Assembly: GCA_907164885.2 (NCBI GenBank)
Contig: OU015490.1
Location: 210,331,443 to 210,395,442, forward strand
Length of the DNA: 64,000 nt
Direction: 5' to 3'
Source: Dolomedes plantarius
Taxonomy: Eukaryota; Arthropoda; Arachnida; Araneae; Dolomedidae
A program made the translations under genes and the position numbers. A model generated the notes under the pieces. The model made no database searches, was not told the origin of the DNA, and saw only the letters and a program-made list of their open reading frames with translations. How positions within the stretch are numbered: position 1 is the first letter of the stretch; the number at the start of each line of letters is the position of its first letter. This document shows, piece by piece, positions 1 to 12,307 of the stretch.

Positions 1-357
1 ATCTATGCAGTTCCGGGCTGTTATGAACAGAAATTATCTGGATACGTGTAGTCTCTAAAGACTATATTGTTATGTGGAAAAGTTATACGAAGTCTAAAGA
101 TTTAATTGCTAAGGTGTCCGAATTCGTTTAAATGTCGATTTTGATGAAATTTTCAGTTTTTTTTTTTTTTTTTTTTTTTTAATTGTGTTTTCTAAGATTG
201 TAAATTGCTAAATCTCTTTTTTGTTTCTCTCGATTGTAGATTCGATTGTTAGAAATGGAATTCTAGTTATTTAAAGGAGAGGGATTCCGCCTTCACTTTC
301 GACGTATGTCAAAACTTTAACTGTGTTTTTTTTAAAATGTATTTTATCAAATATGCT
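1..357. other. AT-rich sequence, no gene seen
   Basis: No coding signal was recognised on either strand. It contains a T homopolymer near 157-180 and otherwise unstructured AT-rich sequence. Confidence 0.6.
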
Positions 358-1135
358 ATACGACTATAATTGCGATAGACTTGATAACTCAAAATATAAC
401 CATGAAATGACTTTCAATTTTTCAGGCATGTTTTTCATAATTACCCAAAATGTAGTGAACAACAGATAACTCGAAGTGTAGGTCGGTATATATGCAATGA
501 AACTGTTCTAGTACGTTTTTGACAATACTTAGAATGTAATGAACCTAAGATTTGGCTTTAGGTAATTGTTCGTTGATTCATATGTGTATGTATAAAATAT
601 CTCAAGAGAAATTCCTAAAATTTTATGTGATAGATTTTCATTAAGATTCAAAACATGGATATTTTTTTTTTGTTCAGTACATTCACGCTTTTATTACTTA
701 GATATGATGAAAAACTTTTTCATTTTGTATAGCCAGAACCGTTTGAAAATTTCCCTAATTTTGACCCAATTTTTTTTTTTATTTTTGTAACTGGTTGCTA
801 TTTACTGTTTATTCTTTATTTTTTTCTTATTTTGGTGTTTATATTCCACCCTTAAATGTGATATGATAATTTTCACAAATAAGTTTTGAAATAAATTCTT
901 CCGTAATTCTAGTGAGATATCTTAAATGCATGACATTCAGTAATGATAGTCACTGCATGTGAAATGTTTTGTTTTCAAAATTTGTTTTTGAATTTATTAT
1001 CCTATTTTACGAGAGAATATAGCACGAAATGGGAAGTAAGAAAGAATACTAATCTCCGATTTGTAGCTTTTTTACAAAATCGAAGAGTTTTGGTTGACAT
1101 TTAGCAAAATTTTTACTTAAGGGCAGCTATATACT
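358..1135 (+). repeat. Dispersed repeat, copy A (uninterrupted)
   Basis: This stretch is matched by a second direct copy at 1718-1981 plus 3252-3600 and by a short inverted copy at 3815-3915. Shared landmarks include AACTCAAAATATAA, CTTAGAATGTAATGAAC, GGCTTTAGGTA and TATCCTATTTTA. It has no open reading frame of note. Copy A is useful because it preserves the empty site for the pogo-like insertion in copy B: it reads TTTTTGACAATACTTAGAA where B is split. It may be part of an unclassified non-autonomous transposon; the termini were not identified. Confidence 0.6.
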
Positions 1136-1717
1136 AACCCCATTGGATCGCTCACTTTAATGTTAACCTATAGAGAAAATTTGTCCCCGGATTGCCGACT
1201 TCGATTCAAAGATTTTTTTTTTTAATTGTACTCCGTCATAAAGAAAGAGATTTTACATTTGTGTACATTTGTTCCTTTTTTAAAAAAAATTCAATTAATA
1301 TTTTAAATTTAAATTATTTGGCGACAAATCTGGTATAGTGTGTTTTAAACGCTCATAAATTCCTTCGGTGGAATTCTCGGTGGAAACGCTCTTCGGTGGA
1401 ACGCTCATAATTTCCTTCGGAAATTTATAAAATGAATCCTGTAGCGCTGTGCAGAAAAGCTTCAGGCTATCTGACAATACCCATTTTATTGATTATCAGC
1501 ATTTATGTACCTGCAAATAGTTGACAAAAAATATATTTTAAATAGAAAATTTTGGGGGCAGCGCTTAACCCCCCTCTAGAGAGAGAGCCATTACAATCCC
1601 TCAAAATGTCCATCCTAAGGGGGGGAATTCTCGAACTGTCAACTGGACTCATCTCACCACACGAGTCTGCAGAAGAGACAAGGGGAGATACTATTTTTTG
1701 TATTAGTACATAGCAGC
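1136..1717. other. Non-coding gap with minor local repeats
   Basis: A 60-codon minus-strand ORF at 1295-1477 matches nothing recognised and is probably chance. Near 1360-1425 a short phrase, TTCGGTGGAA, recurs three times next to GCTC, a small local duplication. A run of C and G around 1553-1625 (GGGGGCAGCG, CCCCCCTC) stands out from the AT-rich background but is unexplained. Confidence 0.45.
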
Positions 1718-1981
1718 CCTGAAACGTGATAACTCAAATATAATATTATATGTCTATAAAAATTGCCAAGCATGGTCTCATAAATACTGTTACGTATTTC
1801 GTAAATAATGCATTTTGTTTGGTCAACATGGCAACATTAGAAGCCATTGTCTAACCCCGAAAAAAAAAATGCAATATTTACACAAATTCGTTAACAATAA
1901 CTAAGGGATGTGATGAAAGTCAGATAACTTCGATATAAATCAGTAGATCAATGACTTTTTTTTAGTACATTTTTGGCAACA
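1718..1981 (+). repeat. Dispersed repeat, copy B (left part)
   Basis: This is the left portion of the second direct copy, beginning GATAACTCAAATATAA and ending TTTTTGGCAAC-A, directly before the pogo-like element. It aligns with copy A up to about position 530 and continues at 3252. Confidence 0.55.
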
Positions 1982-3251
1982 CAGTAAACTCGTTTATGCG
2001 GACCTCGTTAATCCGGATCCGGATTCGTAGGGAGGCCTTTTTTTTTTGAAATTTAATGTCACTTTCAGTATCCATAGATTCTTAAAATGTGGTCCGCGGA
2101 TCCCTGGTGGTCCGCGGTAGTCATTGCCGGGGGTCCCACGAAAACAATTTTGACATTAACAATCTGTACTTGAACAAGATATTCTAGTGGAATTATAATG
2201 CGATACGTCTTTGAAACTACAATTCAACAAAATGATCTCACAAACTTTTGGTATTTCTCAGATCTGATTACCCTGCACTTGCAAATGAAGCCCTCCAACA
2301 TTTGATTCCGCTCTGCCAACATATTTAAGTATACAGGCTTTTTTCGGTACTGTTATATATATGATATCATAGTATAGAAACAAACTCAATGTAGAAGCGG
2401 ACCTCAGAATAAAACTTTCCAACCTAGAGCCTGACATTGTGGTTCTGGTTTCAAGAGAACCACTGCACCCACCTCATTAAGTAAAAATCATTTACAGAAA
2501 ACATATTATAGTAAGATAGATCTATTTTGACCATATTTGACCTAGAAATGTTTGTATGAGTTTAATGTACTACGATTTGTAAGTTTTAAAATTATTTTAC
2601 TACTGTTTTTATTCATTTTATGTTTTTTATTCTATGTCCTAATAAAAATGTTCGTCTCTATACATGCGCAAGACCATTTATTAAAATAACAAGCGATACA
2701 TTTTTAAGAATATTATTATGAAGTAGTGCGTATGAGATTATTGAGCCAGAAATTAAATCTCAAAACGACTTAAAATGCCTAGAGTTGGGATGGGGTGCGC
2801 AAAAAGAAATGTTGTTAAGAGGGGTCCTCGGACTACATAAGTTTAAGAACCCCGGCATTAGATAATAATTTTTAACTATGATAGCAAGAACGTAACTATA
2901 AGTACGCCAAATATTTGATTTTTAGTTTGATTCAATGTACAGTTACTGTATAGATTGTACAATAAATTATGGTAATTAAATGTTGTCTGTTGCGTTTAAG
3001 AAAGCTTTACTAGAGTGTCACAGGCGTTGATGGATTGACTCAGGAAAGTTATTTCTATATTTTTCAATGTCTTGTAAACAATACTATGCAATTCTGTTAC
3101 AAATACAGTTTTTTTTTATCGTAATAAACGGTAAGTCTGCTTAGTTAAGGATTTTGTTTTGCTTATTACATATATTACCCGGATTATTCGGATTTTCAAT
3201 TGTCCGGATTGCCTAAGGCTCCAGTTAATCCGGAATAACGAGGTTTTACTG
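1982..3251. mobile_element. pogo/Tigger-like non-autonomous element (MITE)
   Basis: The ends form terminal inverted repeats: left CAGTAAACTCGTTTATGC and, on the minus strand of the right end, CAGTAAAACCTCGTTATTC, both continuing into TTAATCCGGA. CAGT-type termini with a TA target are typical of the pogo/Tigger branch of Tc1/mariner. The right flank is TA (3252-3253) and the left flank is CA, apparently a decayed TA, because the uninterrupted paralogous copy reads AATACTTAG at this site. It has no transposase ORF. About 780 bp of its length is a nested hAT-like element (2073-2855), so the original MITE was about 490 bp. Confidence 0.75.
2073..2855. mobile_element. hAT-like MITE nested in the pogo-like MITE
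   Basis: The left end reads CATAGATTCTTAAAATG followed by TGGTCCGCGGATCCC. The right end, on the minus strand, reads CCGGGGTTCTTAAACTT followed by GTCCGAGGACCCC. A TTCTTAAA core followed by a GGTCCGCGGACC-like motif is a common terminal pattern of non-autonomous hAT elements. The expected 8-bp target duplication is not obvious. No coding sequence is visible inside. Because it lies inside the pogo-like element, it inserted later. Confidence 0.6.
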
Positions 3252-3600
3252 TACTTAGAATGTAATGAACTAAAGATTGGCTTTAGGTATATTGTTTGTT
3301 GATTTATATCTGTTCCAAGAAAAATATGACGGAAATTTTCATAAATAAAGTTTTAAAATCAATTCCTCCGTAATTGCAGTCAGAAATCTTAAATGCATGG
3401 CCTTCGTTATGGTATCCCACTACATGATGACCCTTTTTTTCTTTCAAAAATGTTTATCCTATTTTATGAGAGACTATAGAACCAAAATAGGAAAATGGTG
3501 TAAAAATGAACCACAGTTGTGTAACTTTCTACAAAATTGATGAGTTTTGGTTGAAATTTAGCAAATCTTTTCTTCAACGGCTCTAGCTATTAAAAAATTA
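3252..3600 (+). repeat. Dispersed repeat, copy B (right part)
   Basis: Begins with TA then CTTAGAATGTAATGAAC and follows copy A through the CCTATTTTA and GAGTTTTGGTTGA segments. It resumes copy B after the pogo-like insertion. Confidence 0.55.
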
Positions 3601-3814
3601 GCTATGCCCATAAAATTATTATTATTATTATTTTTTGCCGTAGTACATAAGGCCTACGTGAGTGTAATGAACCAAAATAAAATCGATTTCTTAAAATCTA
3701 AAAAAAAAAATAAAGGTCATTATATGAAATTACCCGTAATGTCTCAGTAATTTCTCTTACGATTTTAATAAATACAGCTATGAATATTTTAAAAATATAC
3801 GGAGAGCCTAACCT

Positions 3815-3915
3815 GTCGTTCATTACATTCTTAGCATTACGAAAACATGACTGAAAATTTTCATTGACATATCATGATTATATTTTGAGTTTCCCAATAG
3901 TTGTATACATTTTTG
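3815..3915 (-). repeat. Dispersed repeat, inverted copy C
   Basis: Read on the minus strand, this stretch has AACTCAAAATATAATCATG, then TTTTCAGTCATGTTTTCGTAA, then AAGAATGTAATGAAC, matching the start of copy A in order. Direct and inverted copies within 4 kb suggest either a foldback-type element or repeated insertion of one family. Confidence 0.5.
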
Positions 3916-4676
3916 ATGAAAAATAAGTTCTTCAGACAACAAAATTTAAATTTTCTCTTCTGTTGAAATTGACAGCTGCCGATCTTCTTAAAATCATCCT
4001 AATTTCCTTTCTAATGATAGTACACAGATTTATAAACCGAACTTCATTTCTTATAAGAAATAAAGTTTCAAAAAGAGAAGTAGGAATTTTCATAAAAATT
4101 GGCGTTTTAAGCGTAGTCGCATGCCTTAAACAAAAGAATTAGAAAAAGAAAGGATTTATACTTTAAAAAGTTACTAATTTATTTTGCAACACTCTATTGT
4201 GTTTAGTTTATGTGAGCTATATAAGTTAGAATAATTACATGTCTCGACATTCTATTGAACAAGAAGGACCTACTACTCATTTTATAGTCTGAGGAAAAAT
4301 AAAATACAATTTCCAGACACGGTATTTGTCATCTATCTTAGGAGTGATTTATTACAGTCATTTATCAGTCAAAAAGAGCAGCGTTTAACATTGCAATGTA
4401 ATAGGATTTTTTGCAAGGACCGCTTAAAAAACAGAAAGCATGTAAAGAAGGAATTCTAATTATATAACGAAGAGTATCTTCTTAACTAAGAACTTTCCAG
4501 CCATATTAATGACTTTGTCTCACGCAATATTGCTTAAGAAGGAACTCGGTATGCACACGCGACGGCTATGTGGAAAGAAGGAAGGAATTGGGAAAAAAAT
4601 GGGGTAAATTTAAAGTATTTGTCGGAGACACAAGTGTGTAATATCAGATTAATAGTAAAATGTACATAAATAAATA
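3916..4676. other. AT-rich gap, nothing recognised
   Basis: No ORF, repeat family or RNA signal was recognised here. Confidence 0.5.
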
Positions 4677-4695
4677 ATATATATATATATATATA

Positions 4696-4769
<74 letters not shown>
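4677..4769. repeat. (AT)n microsatellite
   Basis: About 93 bp of nearly pure AT dinucleotide with a single TCT interruption near 4697. Confidence 0.95.
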
Positions 4770-4770
<1 letters not shown>

Positions 4771-5548
4771 CTATCAACAGAAATTGCAAACATGGAAGTT
4801 CTCCATACATTCAAACATACCTCTTCCTACGAGCTGAATAGTATATAAGATTATTTTATATCCTTTTTACTATGAATTAGAAATATATGAAATATTTATC
4901 TATACTTTTCAGCTATATATTTCCCAGTATATTCTTACTTACAAGCCCACATGTTACTATATCATATGGCCAGACCCTTGAGACTTAGAGAAACTTACTA
5001 AAAATAAACCAAAAAAAACTAAGGATAATTTTCACCAAAATATTTAAATAAGTTTTGAATAAAGTTTGAGTAATCGCATGCCAATACCGACTGTTTGACC
5101 GTACGTTTCTAAACTTGTAGAAGAATACGAATGTTCTATCTACAGAACTATCTCTGACAGGCGGGAAAGGCTGATATTTAATGTCCCCTCCTGACGTCTT
5201 TTCAATATTTATTTTGAGCTTTAAGACATAGGTTGTTGACCTCATACATAAGTTTATTTTCTTTCAGCGATGCTTAATATTTTCCACGACGTTCTTTTGT
5301 CGCATGTATACCGAGTGTTTCGTAATCCTTCTTGCCAACAATTGGTCTCCAGTGAAGAGCCCTCTGTCATGTCAAGACATTGTGTCCAGGTGTCTTAATA
5401 TCAGACTGTTTAAAAAGAACTGAATTATGCTTTCATTTTCAGGAGGTTTTCTTGACTTTAACTTTACCTGATCATTCGTGTAATTCGTGACTATTTGTGC
5501 AATATATAAAGTAGAGGTGCAAATACAAATGCAAATAAAAACATACGT
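4770..5548. other. AT-rich gap, nothing recognised
   Basis: An 86-codon minus-strand ORF at 4985-5245 has no recognisable domain and a compositionally biased C-terminus. It is probably not a gene. Confidence 0.5.
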
Positions 5549-5565
5549 TATATATATATTATATA

Positions 5566-5637
<72 letters not shown>
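5549..5637. repeat. (AT)n microsatellite
   Basis: About 89 bp of AT dinucleotide, with TATT interruptions at the 5' end. Confidence 0.95.
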
Positions 5638-6619
<982 letters not shown>

Positions 6620-7246
6620 TGTCAAAATATAATTGAGGACTTCGGGGGGGGGTTTAAAATAGTAAGAATTTAACAATCAATTTAGCAAAGCTCGTGTATT
6701 CTGTGAGGAAATTCTCCTTTCAGAGGCGACAGTCTAGGTTGAAAAGCGAGCGATTCGAGCGAAAGGGTTTATTTTTAGAATATTACAGGTTTTTGGCGCG
6801 AAGGAAAAGTGAACGTCAGCAGAAATGGACTTCCAGATGCTTGAAGGGACGGGTCTGCACTTGCGCTGGACGACATAAACTCTGGAGGAAGTAGGTTTTG
6901 GCGGCAGATTGATGGAGATTCTCGTTGACCGCGGAAGCGCGTGGCTGCGTGCCGAATAAGGTATCAAAATGGCGAAACGGAAGAAATATCCTGGAGCGTG
7001 GTCAATTGAAGAAAATCAATAAAGAAGGATTAAGAGATCACGGACTGTTGATTGAGTCATTGCCTGCCACTCGCTCACTAAAAAACGGACACGATGACTG
7101 CCTGTGAAGAATATTTAAACATGGATGAAAACACCATTCGTGTCAGAAGCCGGTAGCGAGTGTACTTCGTGGGAGAAACGATATGCCAGTGGATTAAAGC
7201 TCAGGAAACAAAAAGGAATTTTTTTTTGTTGTGACTTTCGGCATAA
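6620..7246 (+). other. GC-richer leader-like sequence before the Gag-like region
   Basis: Composition rises compared with the flanks. Short overlapping ORFs on both strands (for example 6694-6894 plus, 6734-6967 minus) match nothing recognised. Its position directly before the Gag-like segment suggests it could be the 5' LTR/leader of that retrotransposon, but no LTR pair or primer-binding site was demonstrated. A TGGCGCG stretch near 6795 is too short to call a primer-binding site. Confidence 0.3.
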
Positions 7247-8256
7247 GTGAATTTTGTCCAAAGGGACGAAAAACGAACTATAAAAACGATGGCAACAAAT
7301 ACTCCAGAGACTGACCTTAAACGCAGCAACATGAACTTAGGCGACAGTTATAGCAGTATGAAACTCATGATGGAGCAAGTACACTACAAAATAAAATTGA
7401 AAAGAGAGAGTGACAAGAAATTAAGTTCAGAAAGACCCAAACAGATTATGGTGGAATAGACGAAATGAAGACAAAAGACGAACTGATATAAAACTATCAA
7501 TCCCGACGTATGACAATAAGAAGATAAAAAATATACTCCCTTGGATAAATTTGTCCGATGCAAAATGCCGAGCGTTGAACTTAAATAATGGATGGAAGAA
7601 AGAAAATATCATGAATTATGTGAGTGAAGAAATTCAGGAGTTAATCATCTCGACTCAATTGTATAGGGAAGAATATGGAGTTATAAAGAAGCAAAAAATA
7701 GCAATATTTTCCAAGAGTAGAGAAGAACTAATTACGCGATATCGACAATTGAAACTAACAGAGAACGGAGATCTTTTTAGCTTTTATAAAGAAAAAATTG
7801 AATTGGGCAGGTCGCTCCAAAAGAAGACAGCCAGCTGGTGGAAATCCTCACACTTGATTCACCACCACACATGAGAACTCTTTTGACCTTGCAGAAAATA
7901 ACAATTCCAGTAGAATGGCTAGAAATTCCGAATAAGATACACCTGCCGACAACGAGTCCTAACGAAAATGAAAGAAGAGAAGAAAACTCCTGTTAACCTG
8001 CGAGACATCAACAAAGTTGTGACAAATCACCAAATCAGAGACGATGGAACCACACGGATGATAGACGGAGGTGGAGTAACAACAATGAGCCAAGATTTTA
8101 TAGACGAGAAGATTTTCATCACAGACGAAATGAATTTCACAATGGACATGAGAGATTCAGCAACCAACGGCATCAGAATCCGGAAAGTTTTCACAACAGC
8201 TACCGAAGAGCAGATCACCAAAATGACCAGACATGAGTAATCACAGAAGCTTGGGT
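7247..8256 (+). pseudogene. Gag-like pseudogene (capsid-like part and basic tail)
   Basis: The best open segment begins near 7487 and continues through 7551-7874. It includes ILPWINLSDAKCRALNLNN, an interrupted-helix pattern and LVEILTLDSPPHMRTLL, which in a neighbouring frame resembles the C-terminal part of retrotransposon capsid domains. Downstream (about 7990-8230), a third frame is extremely rich in Arg, Asn, His and Gln (for example RRWNHTDDRRRWSNNN, HHRRNEFHNGHERF), as expected of an RNA-binding Gag tail without a zinc knuckle. At least two frameshifts and one stop (after ENSC) break it. It ends at the GAG target duplication of element 1. An unrelated low-complexity protein cannot be excluded. 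Confidence 0.5.
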
Positions 8257-8259
8257 GAG

Positions 8260-8618
8260 TAGTTCAGTAACCTAATACATCGTAAGTTGCATCAAGTGGG
8301 GGTAGTAGGTTTCTTTTTTTTCTTGTATGGAATGTTACTGAGATGCAAAATCCAAGTTTTCGACCTCGGCAGCCCCCCGGATAATTTTTGAATATCCCCA
8401 AAACTGCAAAATTTTCGCACTTGTTTCGTTTATGTCCCATTTTGACCATGAAGGAGCACGTTTTCGACAAAGATTATATACACATTTTAAAACTAGAATA
8501 TATTTGCTACAATTTGAGACCAGAATGAGCGCAGTAGACTTAATAGTTTCTAAGATACATCTTTTCAAAGTTTGGCAAATTTTCCAAACTTTAAAATTTT
8601 AAACAAATTTTCATGTTT
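8260..8618 (+). repeat. Left TIR of element 1
   Basis: It runs from TAGTTCAGTAA inward to AAATTTTCATGTTT. Internal landmarks shared with the other arm are GTTGCATCAAGTGGGGGTAG, GATGCAAAATCC and AAACTGCAAAATTTT. Short ORFs across it are TIR artefacts. Confidence 0.85.
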
Positions 8619-8768
8619 CATCATACGCAGTTGTCTTTATATCTTCAATAACCTGTTTGATATGAGTCACTAAAGTTAACATTTATTCAATTTAACATTT
8701 TGAAGGGGGTGGGAGTGGAGGGGGAAGGTTTGTTGGGAGGGGGGAGGCCACTGTTCACAACCAGACGA

Positions 8769-11069
8769 CTGAAATTGAAAGTCTCCCATCCTCTCTGCTT
8801 GGATCAACTGTTTCACCAATGCCACCATTCGAAAATAGTTAACACACAGCTGTGCAGTAGGTCCATTGCCTTGAAGCTTTTTTAGGGCACTGTGGAGTTT
8901 TGTTACTATCGAGTGGAATTTTTCATTTTCATGTGCTTTTAAAATTGTAGATTTATCACAGTCTGACAGAAGATTTTCGAGCACAGATGTCTCTTCTGCT
9001 GTCAAGACAATTGTTTTCACCACCTCCTGTGCTAATGCTAGATAAGCCAAAGTGTGAGCCCATACAGCTCGGGCATATAAATGGCCAGCCTTCATCTTAT
9101 CGATACTGTTTTTATCATAAATGTTCGCAAACAATTCTTTCAACCCACTTCCCCCTATTATATTGCCAGTCGTTCCCATAAACGACATTAGTAAGTGAAA
9201 TCCTCCCAATCTCACGACCACATTATTTAAACCAGAATCACTGGTGTTGGGAAGGATCTCTTTTGTCTATGTATAATGGTTGGTCGAACGTGACGAAGCT
9301 GGTGTTTTGCCATAAGCCTGACACTTCTGGTTCGCCATTCGAAGGGAAGTGAGTATGGTGTCATATTGAGATTGGGTATGGTTTATGAATGGTAGGCATA
9401 TCACTTTACTTTATTGGAAGGGTAGGTCTTTCGTAGCCTCTTCCATGAACCCACTCCATCCGGTTAAGCTCTGAAGATGCAAACTCTTGACGAACAGTCA
9501 TGCAGCATCTGTAGGGAGTGGCGTAATATCTTTAGGTATTGGATGAATACTGTCCAAGTCTTTTATAACAGTTTCTGATAAACCTTTGTTGTTCACAATG
9601 TGAAACATCTCCAACTGCATAGGAGGATTCTGTTGTACAAGTTGATTAGCAGAGCAACGTGTCAAGCGTTGTATTTTTTCTTCCGGGTGTACTGAGTTAT
9701 TGGGAGTTACCATCATTATTCCTGTCATGGAATGTGCCTAATCCATCCAATTTGTTAACGTTATAATCGGCATAATCAAAACTGAATTGAAGGAAGGCAT
9801 TATTCTCCAACTCAAGTTTGTCTGACCGCATGATGGCTGATGATTCAAGCGCAGTTGTTTCCTTGTAACTAGTTGAAAACCCTAGGGATGCCAGCATTTC
9901 AACAAGATGTTTGACCCTAACTTATGATAAAAATTCGTGCCAATGCCATGTAATAATGAAGACAGAAACAAACAGAGCCGCACCGATGATGTTATCGAAT
10001 GTCCGAGAGATAAACCCTTCGTATAGTAACCATCCATAATGCCTCGTTTATGTGTGAGGATCAAAGTTTCCAAGAACAGTTTGAGCGACTCTGGAATTAC
10101 AGATTTTACGTCACTCAAGAAGTCAGTTGAGGGTGCGTAGGCAGCTGTGTCATAAACTTGCGATCGAATGTCTTCCCGAATGATATCAGCAGATGCCTTT
10201 ACAACTGACAACCTTTCAGCTGGAGGACTTAATTTACTGGTTTCTTCATACCAGGCCTTTGTAAGGATCTTGTGTCCAGTATTCTTGAAGCAGAAAACTG
10301 TTTTTTTAAATGCAACGTCCCTGATAAGTATGTCGTCCCCATACTTGTCAAACAGTCTTTTTTATGGTTCGAGCATCATGTTTCTCTTCTTCTATCAGGT
10401 TGACAAGTAGGGAAAGGGAAAACTGGCACTCATCTGCATGCTCTTCTAGATAAGCAAAAATGAACTATATGGTTTCATCAACGGTAGACTGCCGACGACC
10501 ACCGCTTGGAAGTCCTTTGGGTGGTGTCTATACAGCATCCTTTGGGAAAACAGATGGTATCTCGCGTCGAGTGCTACCAAATCAATCTCCTTTGAAATTC
10601 TTTCCTTTATTTTCATCGCCCATTCGTTACCTCTTCGTTCAGCTGCTTTCAGTATGTTTGAGTTCAAGTTCTCCATAGTGATCACTATTTCGTTTTTTCT
10701 GGTGGTTTTTTCTTCTGAGCTTCAATGAATTATTTCGTTATAACTTTTCCACACAGGAAACACTGCTCTCTGAAGTTTAATTTCTCAGTGGAAGCCCTTG
10801 TTGATCTTGTCACATTTGTATATCCGCATTTAACAACTGCTTTGATCAACTTAGGATTGCTGTAACTCTTCTGGCATGCTGTATGTACATAAATCTCGGT
10901 CAAACGTTTCAGTAAATGTTCATTTTTCCTATTTTTCAATGCAGTACTGGACGCTTGTAGGGTTTTAATTCCTTTTTTCTTTCACCAACACTATTTCACC
11001 TACATTTAAACTATCACTACATATACAAGTAAAACACGTAAAACTCGCGGACGATTCCGGCTCCGACAT
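8769..11069 (-). pseudogene. N-terminal half of the RLGGFH/HAFTGCDTTS multicopy protein family (transposase candidate)
   Basis: Translation starts at an ATG ending at 11069 (MSEPESSASFTCFTCICSD). After a one-base frameshift near 10975 it continues GIKTLQASS and EIYVHTACQKSY, then REQCFLCGK, a cysteine-rich, probably zinc-binding N-terminus. Next come DLVALDARYH (10446-10685), IIREDIRSQVYD and IPESLKLFLETLIL (9882-10211), SFDYADYNVNKLDG (9697-9897) and VVRLGGFHLLMSFMG with GGSGLKELF (8676-9221). From recall, this order matches a long, many-copy 'uncharacterized protein' family of arthropod genomes. Asp residues of DARYH or DYADYN and Glu of GLKEL are conceivable DDE residues, which is speculation. 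At least four frameshifts and several stops disrupt it. Homology stops after AERMGDFQFQ near 8769, where the sequence passes into TIR-proximal DNA, so the C-terminal half is deleted. Confidence 0.75.
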
Positions 11070-11934
11070 AGTGAGAATTTCGGATTTCAAAGGCACAAAT
11101 AACTAATTTCAAGTACACGATATTAACGAGTGAATCAACCGCATGTTACCCTTACTGTCAACTGAGCGGCCTTTGCTGTCAACTGAGCGGATAGTCGAGG
11201 AGGGAGTTTTGACAGGAACGGAAACGGTGGGGGAGGAACCCCTTTCTTTTTGTTGACCGCTGGTTTACTAGGGGGAGGCGGGAACGCAATAAAAGGAACA
11301 CAGCTCAAGTTACTAGGGTTGTTTTCATGCAGAAGTAAGTGGTAGGGTGGTTAGTAAAGGGGTGGAAGAGACAAAACGGGTAGTAAGGTGGTGTTGGGTT
11401 GAGGGGGGGATTCACATTATATTTATTAGAATTAAGATTAATATGTATTACTATGCATTAAGATTTGGTTTCCGATTCACGTCGATTAGAAAAATAGTGG
11501 AATATAGCAAGTGATGATATTATTCTGATGTAGAAAAATATTTTTGTTTTATTCTCAAATGGACACATGTTATATTTCTATAGACAGGTAGACTCAGATT
11601 CTCAGTACCTGACCTTGAAATTACCGGAAAGCAAAAATTCCTCAGGGATTGTTCCCAAACATCGCAAACTGAAATTACAAACTTTAATTTATTTATATAA
11701 AAAGATAAAATAATTATTATTTGAGAGAATTATTTTAATAATTAACAGTATTATTGATTACTATGAAAATATATTGAGAAAGTATAATCAAACCATTGAA
11801 AAGAATGCGATAAAAGAAACTACAAGATTCAAAAGAATCTAATTCTTGAAAAATGAACTTAAAAACTTATTGGGTTTTTGTATTGACATCGGTTGATTTA
11901 AATACTATTAAAATGCAGGGCCAAATTAATTCTA
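11070..11934 (-). other. 5' non-coding region of element 1
   Basis: This lies between the ATG of the minus-strand gene and the right TIR. It is GC-richer next to the gene (11150-11300, with GGTGGGGGAGG-type runs and a repeated CAACTGAGCGG motif at 11159 and 11179) and AT-rich towards the TIR. It would be expected to hold the promoter of the intact element; no specific promoter motif was identified. Confidence 0.4.
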
Positions 11935-12304
11935 AACATGAAAATTAGATTAAAATTGTAAAGTTTGGAAAATTTGCCAAACTTTGAAAAGCTGTATCTC
12001 GGAAAATATTAGGTCTACCGAGCCCATTCTGGTCTCAAATTGCAACAAATTTAATTTAATTTAAAAATGTGTATATGATCTTTGTCGAAACCGTGCTCCT
12101 TCATGGTGAAAAAGGGAAAAAAACGAAAAAAGTGCAAAAATTTTGCAGTTTTGGGGATATTTAAAAGTGATCCGGGGGTCTGCCGAGGTCGAAAACTTGG
12201 ATTTTGCATCTTAGTCGCATCCCATGCAAGAAAAAATAACGAAACCTACTACCCCCACTTGATGCAACTTAGGCCCCCATATTCATGACAAGATTACTGG
12301 ACTA
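11935..12304 (-). repeat. Right TIR of element 1
   Basis: Inverted copy of 8260-8618, ending TTACTGGACTA followed by the GAG duplication. Arms are diverged by substitutions and small indels, so the insertion is not recent. Confidence 0.85.
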
Positions 12305-12307
12305 GAG

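Larger units (their letters stand above)
8260..12304 (-). mobile_element. Element 1: 4.0 kb TIR transposon (Academ/XPG-type candidate), internally deleted
   Basis: TIRs of about 360-370 bp flank the element (8260-8618 and 11935-12304). The outermost bases are TAGTTCAGTAA on the left and, on the minus strand of the right end, TAGTCCAGTAA. The flanks carry GAG on both sides (8257-8259 and 12305-12307), a 3-bp target duplication. Removing the element rejoins the Gag-like and protease-like parts of the host retrotransposon. Inside is a minus-strand pseudogene for the N-terminal half of a large protein (8769-11069). Element 2 (41615-45881) shares the terminal TAGTYCA motif and duplication length and carries the C-terminal half. 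Assignment to the Academ superfamily is inference from the XPG-like domain in element 2 and the short duplication. Confidence 0.75.

Noticed and set aside
8264..8568. Two minus-strand ORFs of 68 and 77 codons
   Set aside because: They lie in the left TIR of element 1, and the mirrored ORF at 12082-12288 in the right TIR shows they are TIR artefacts.
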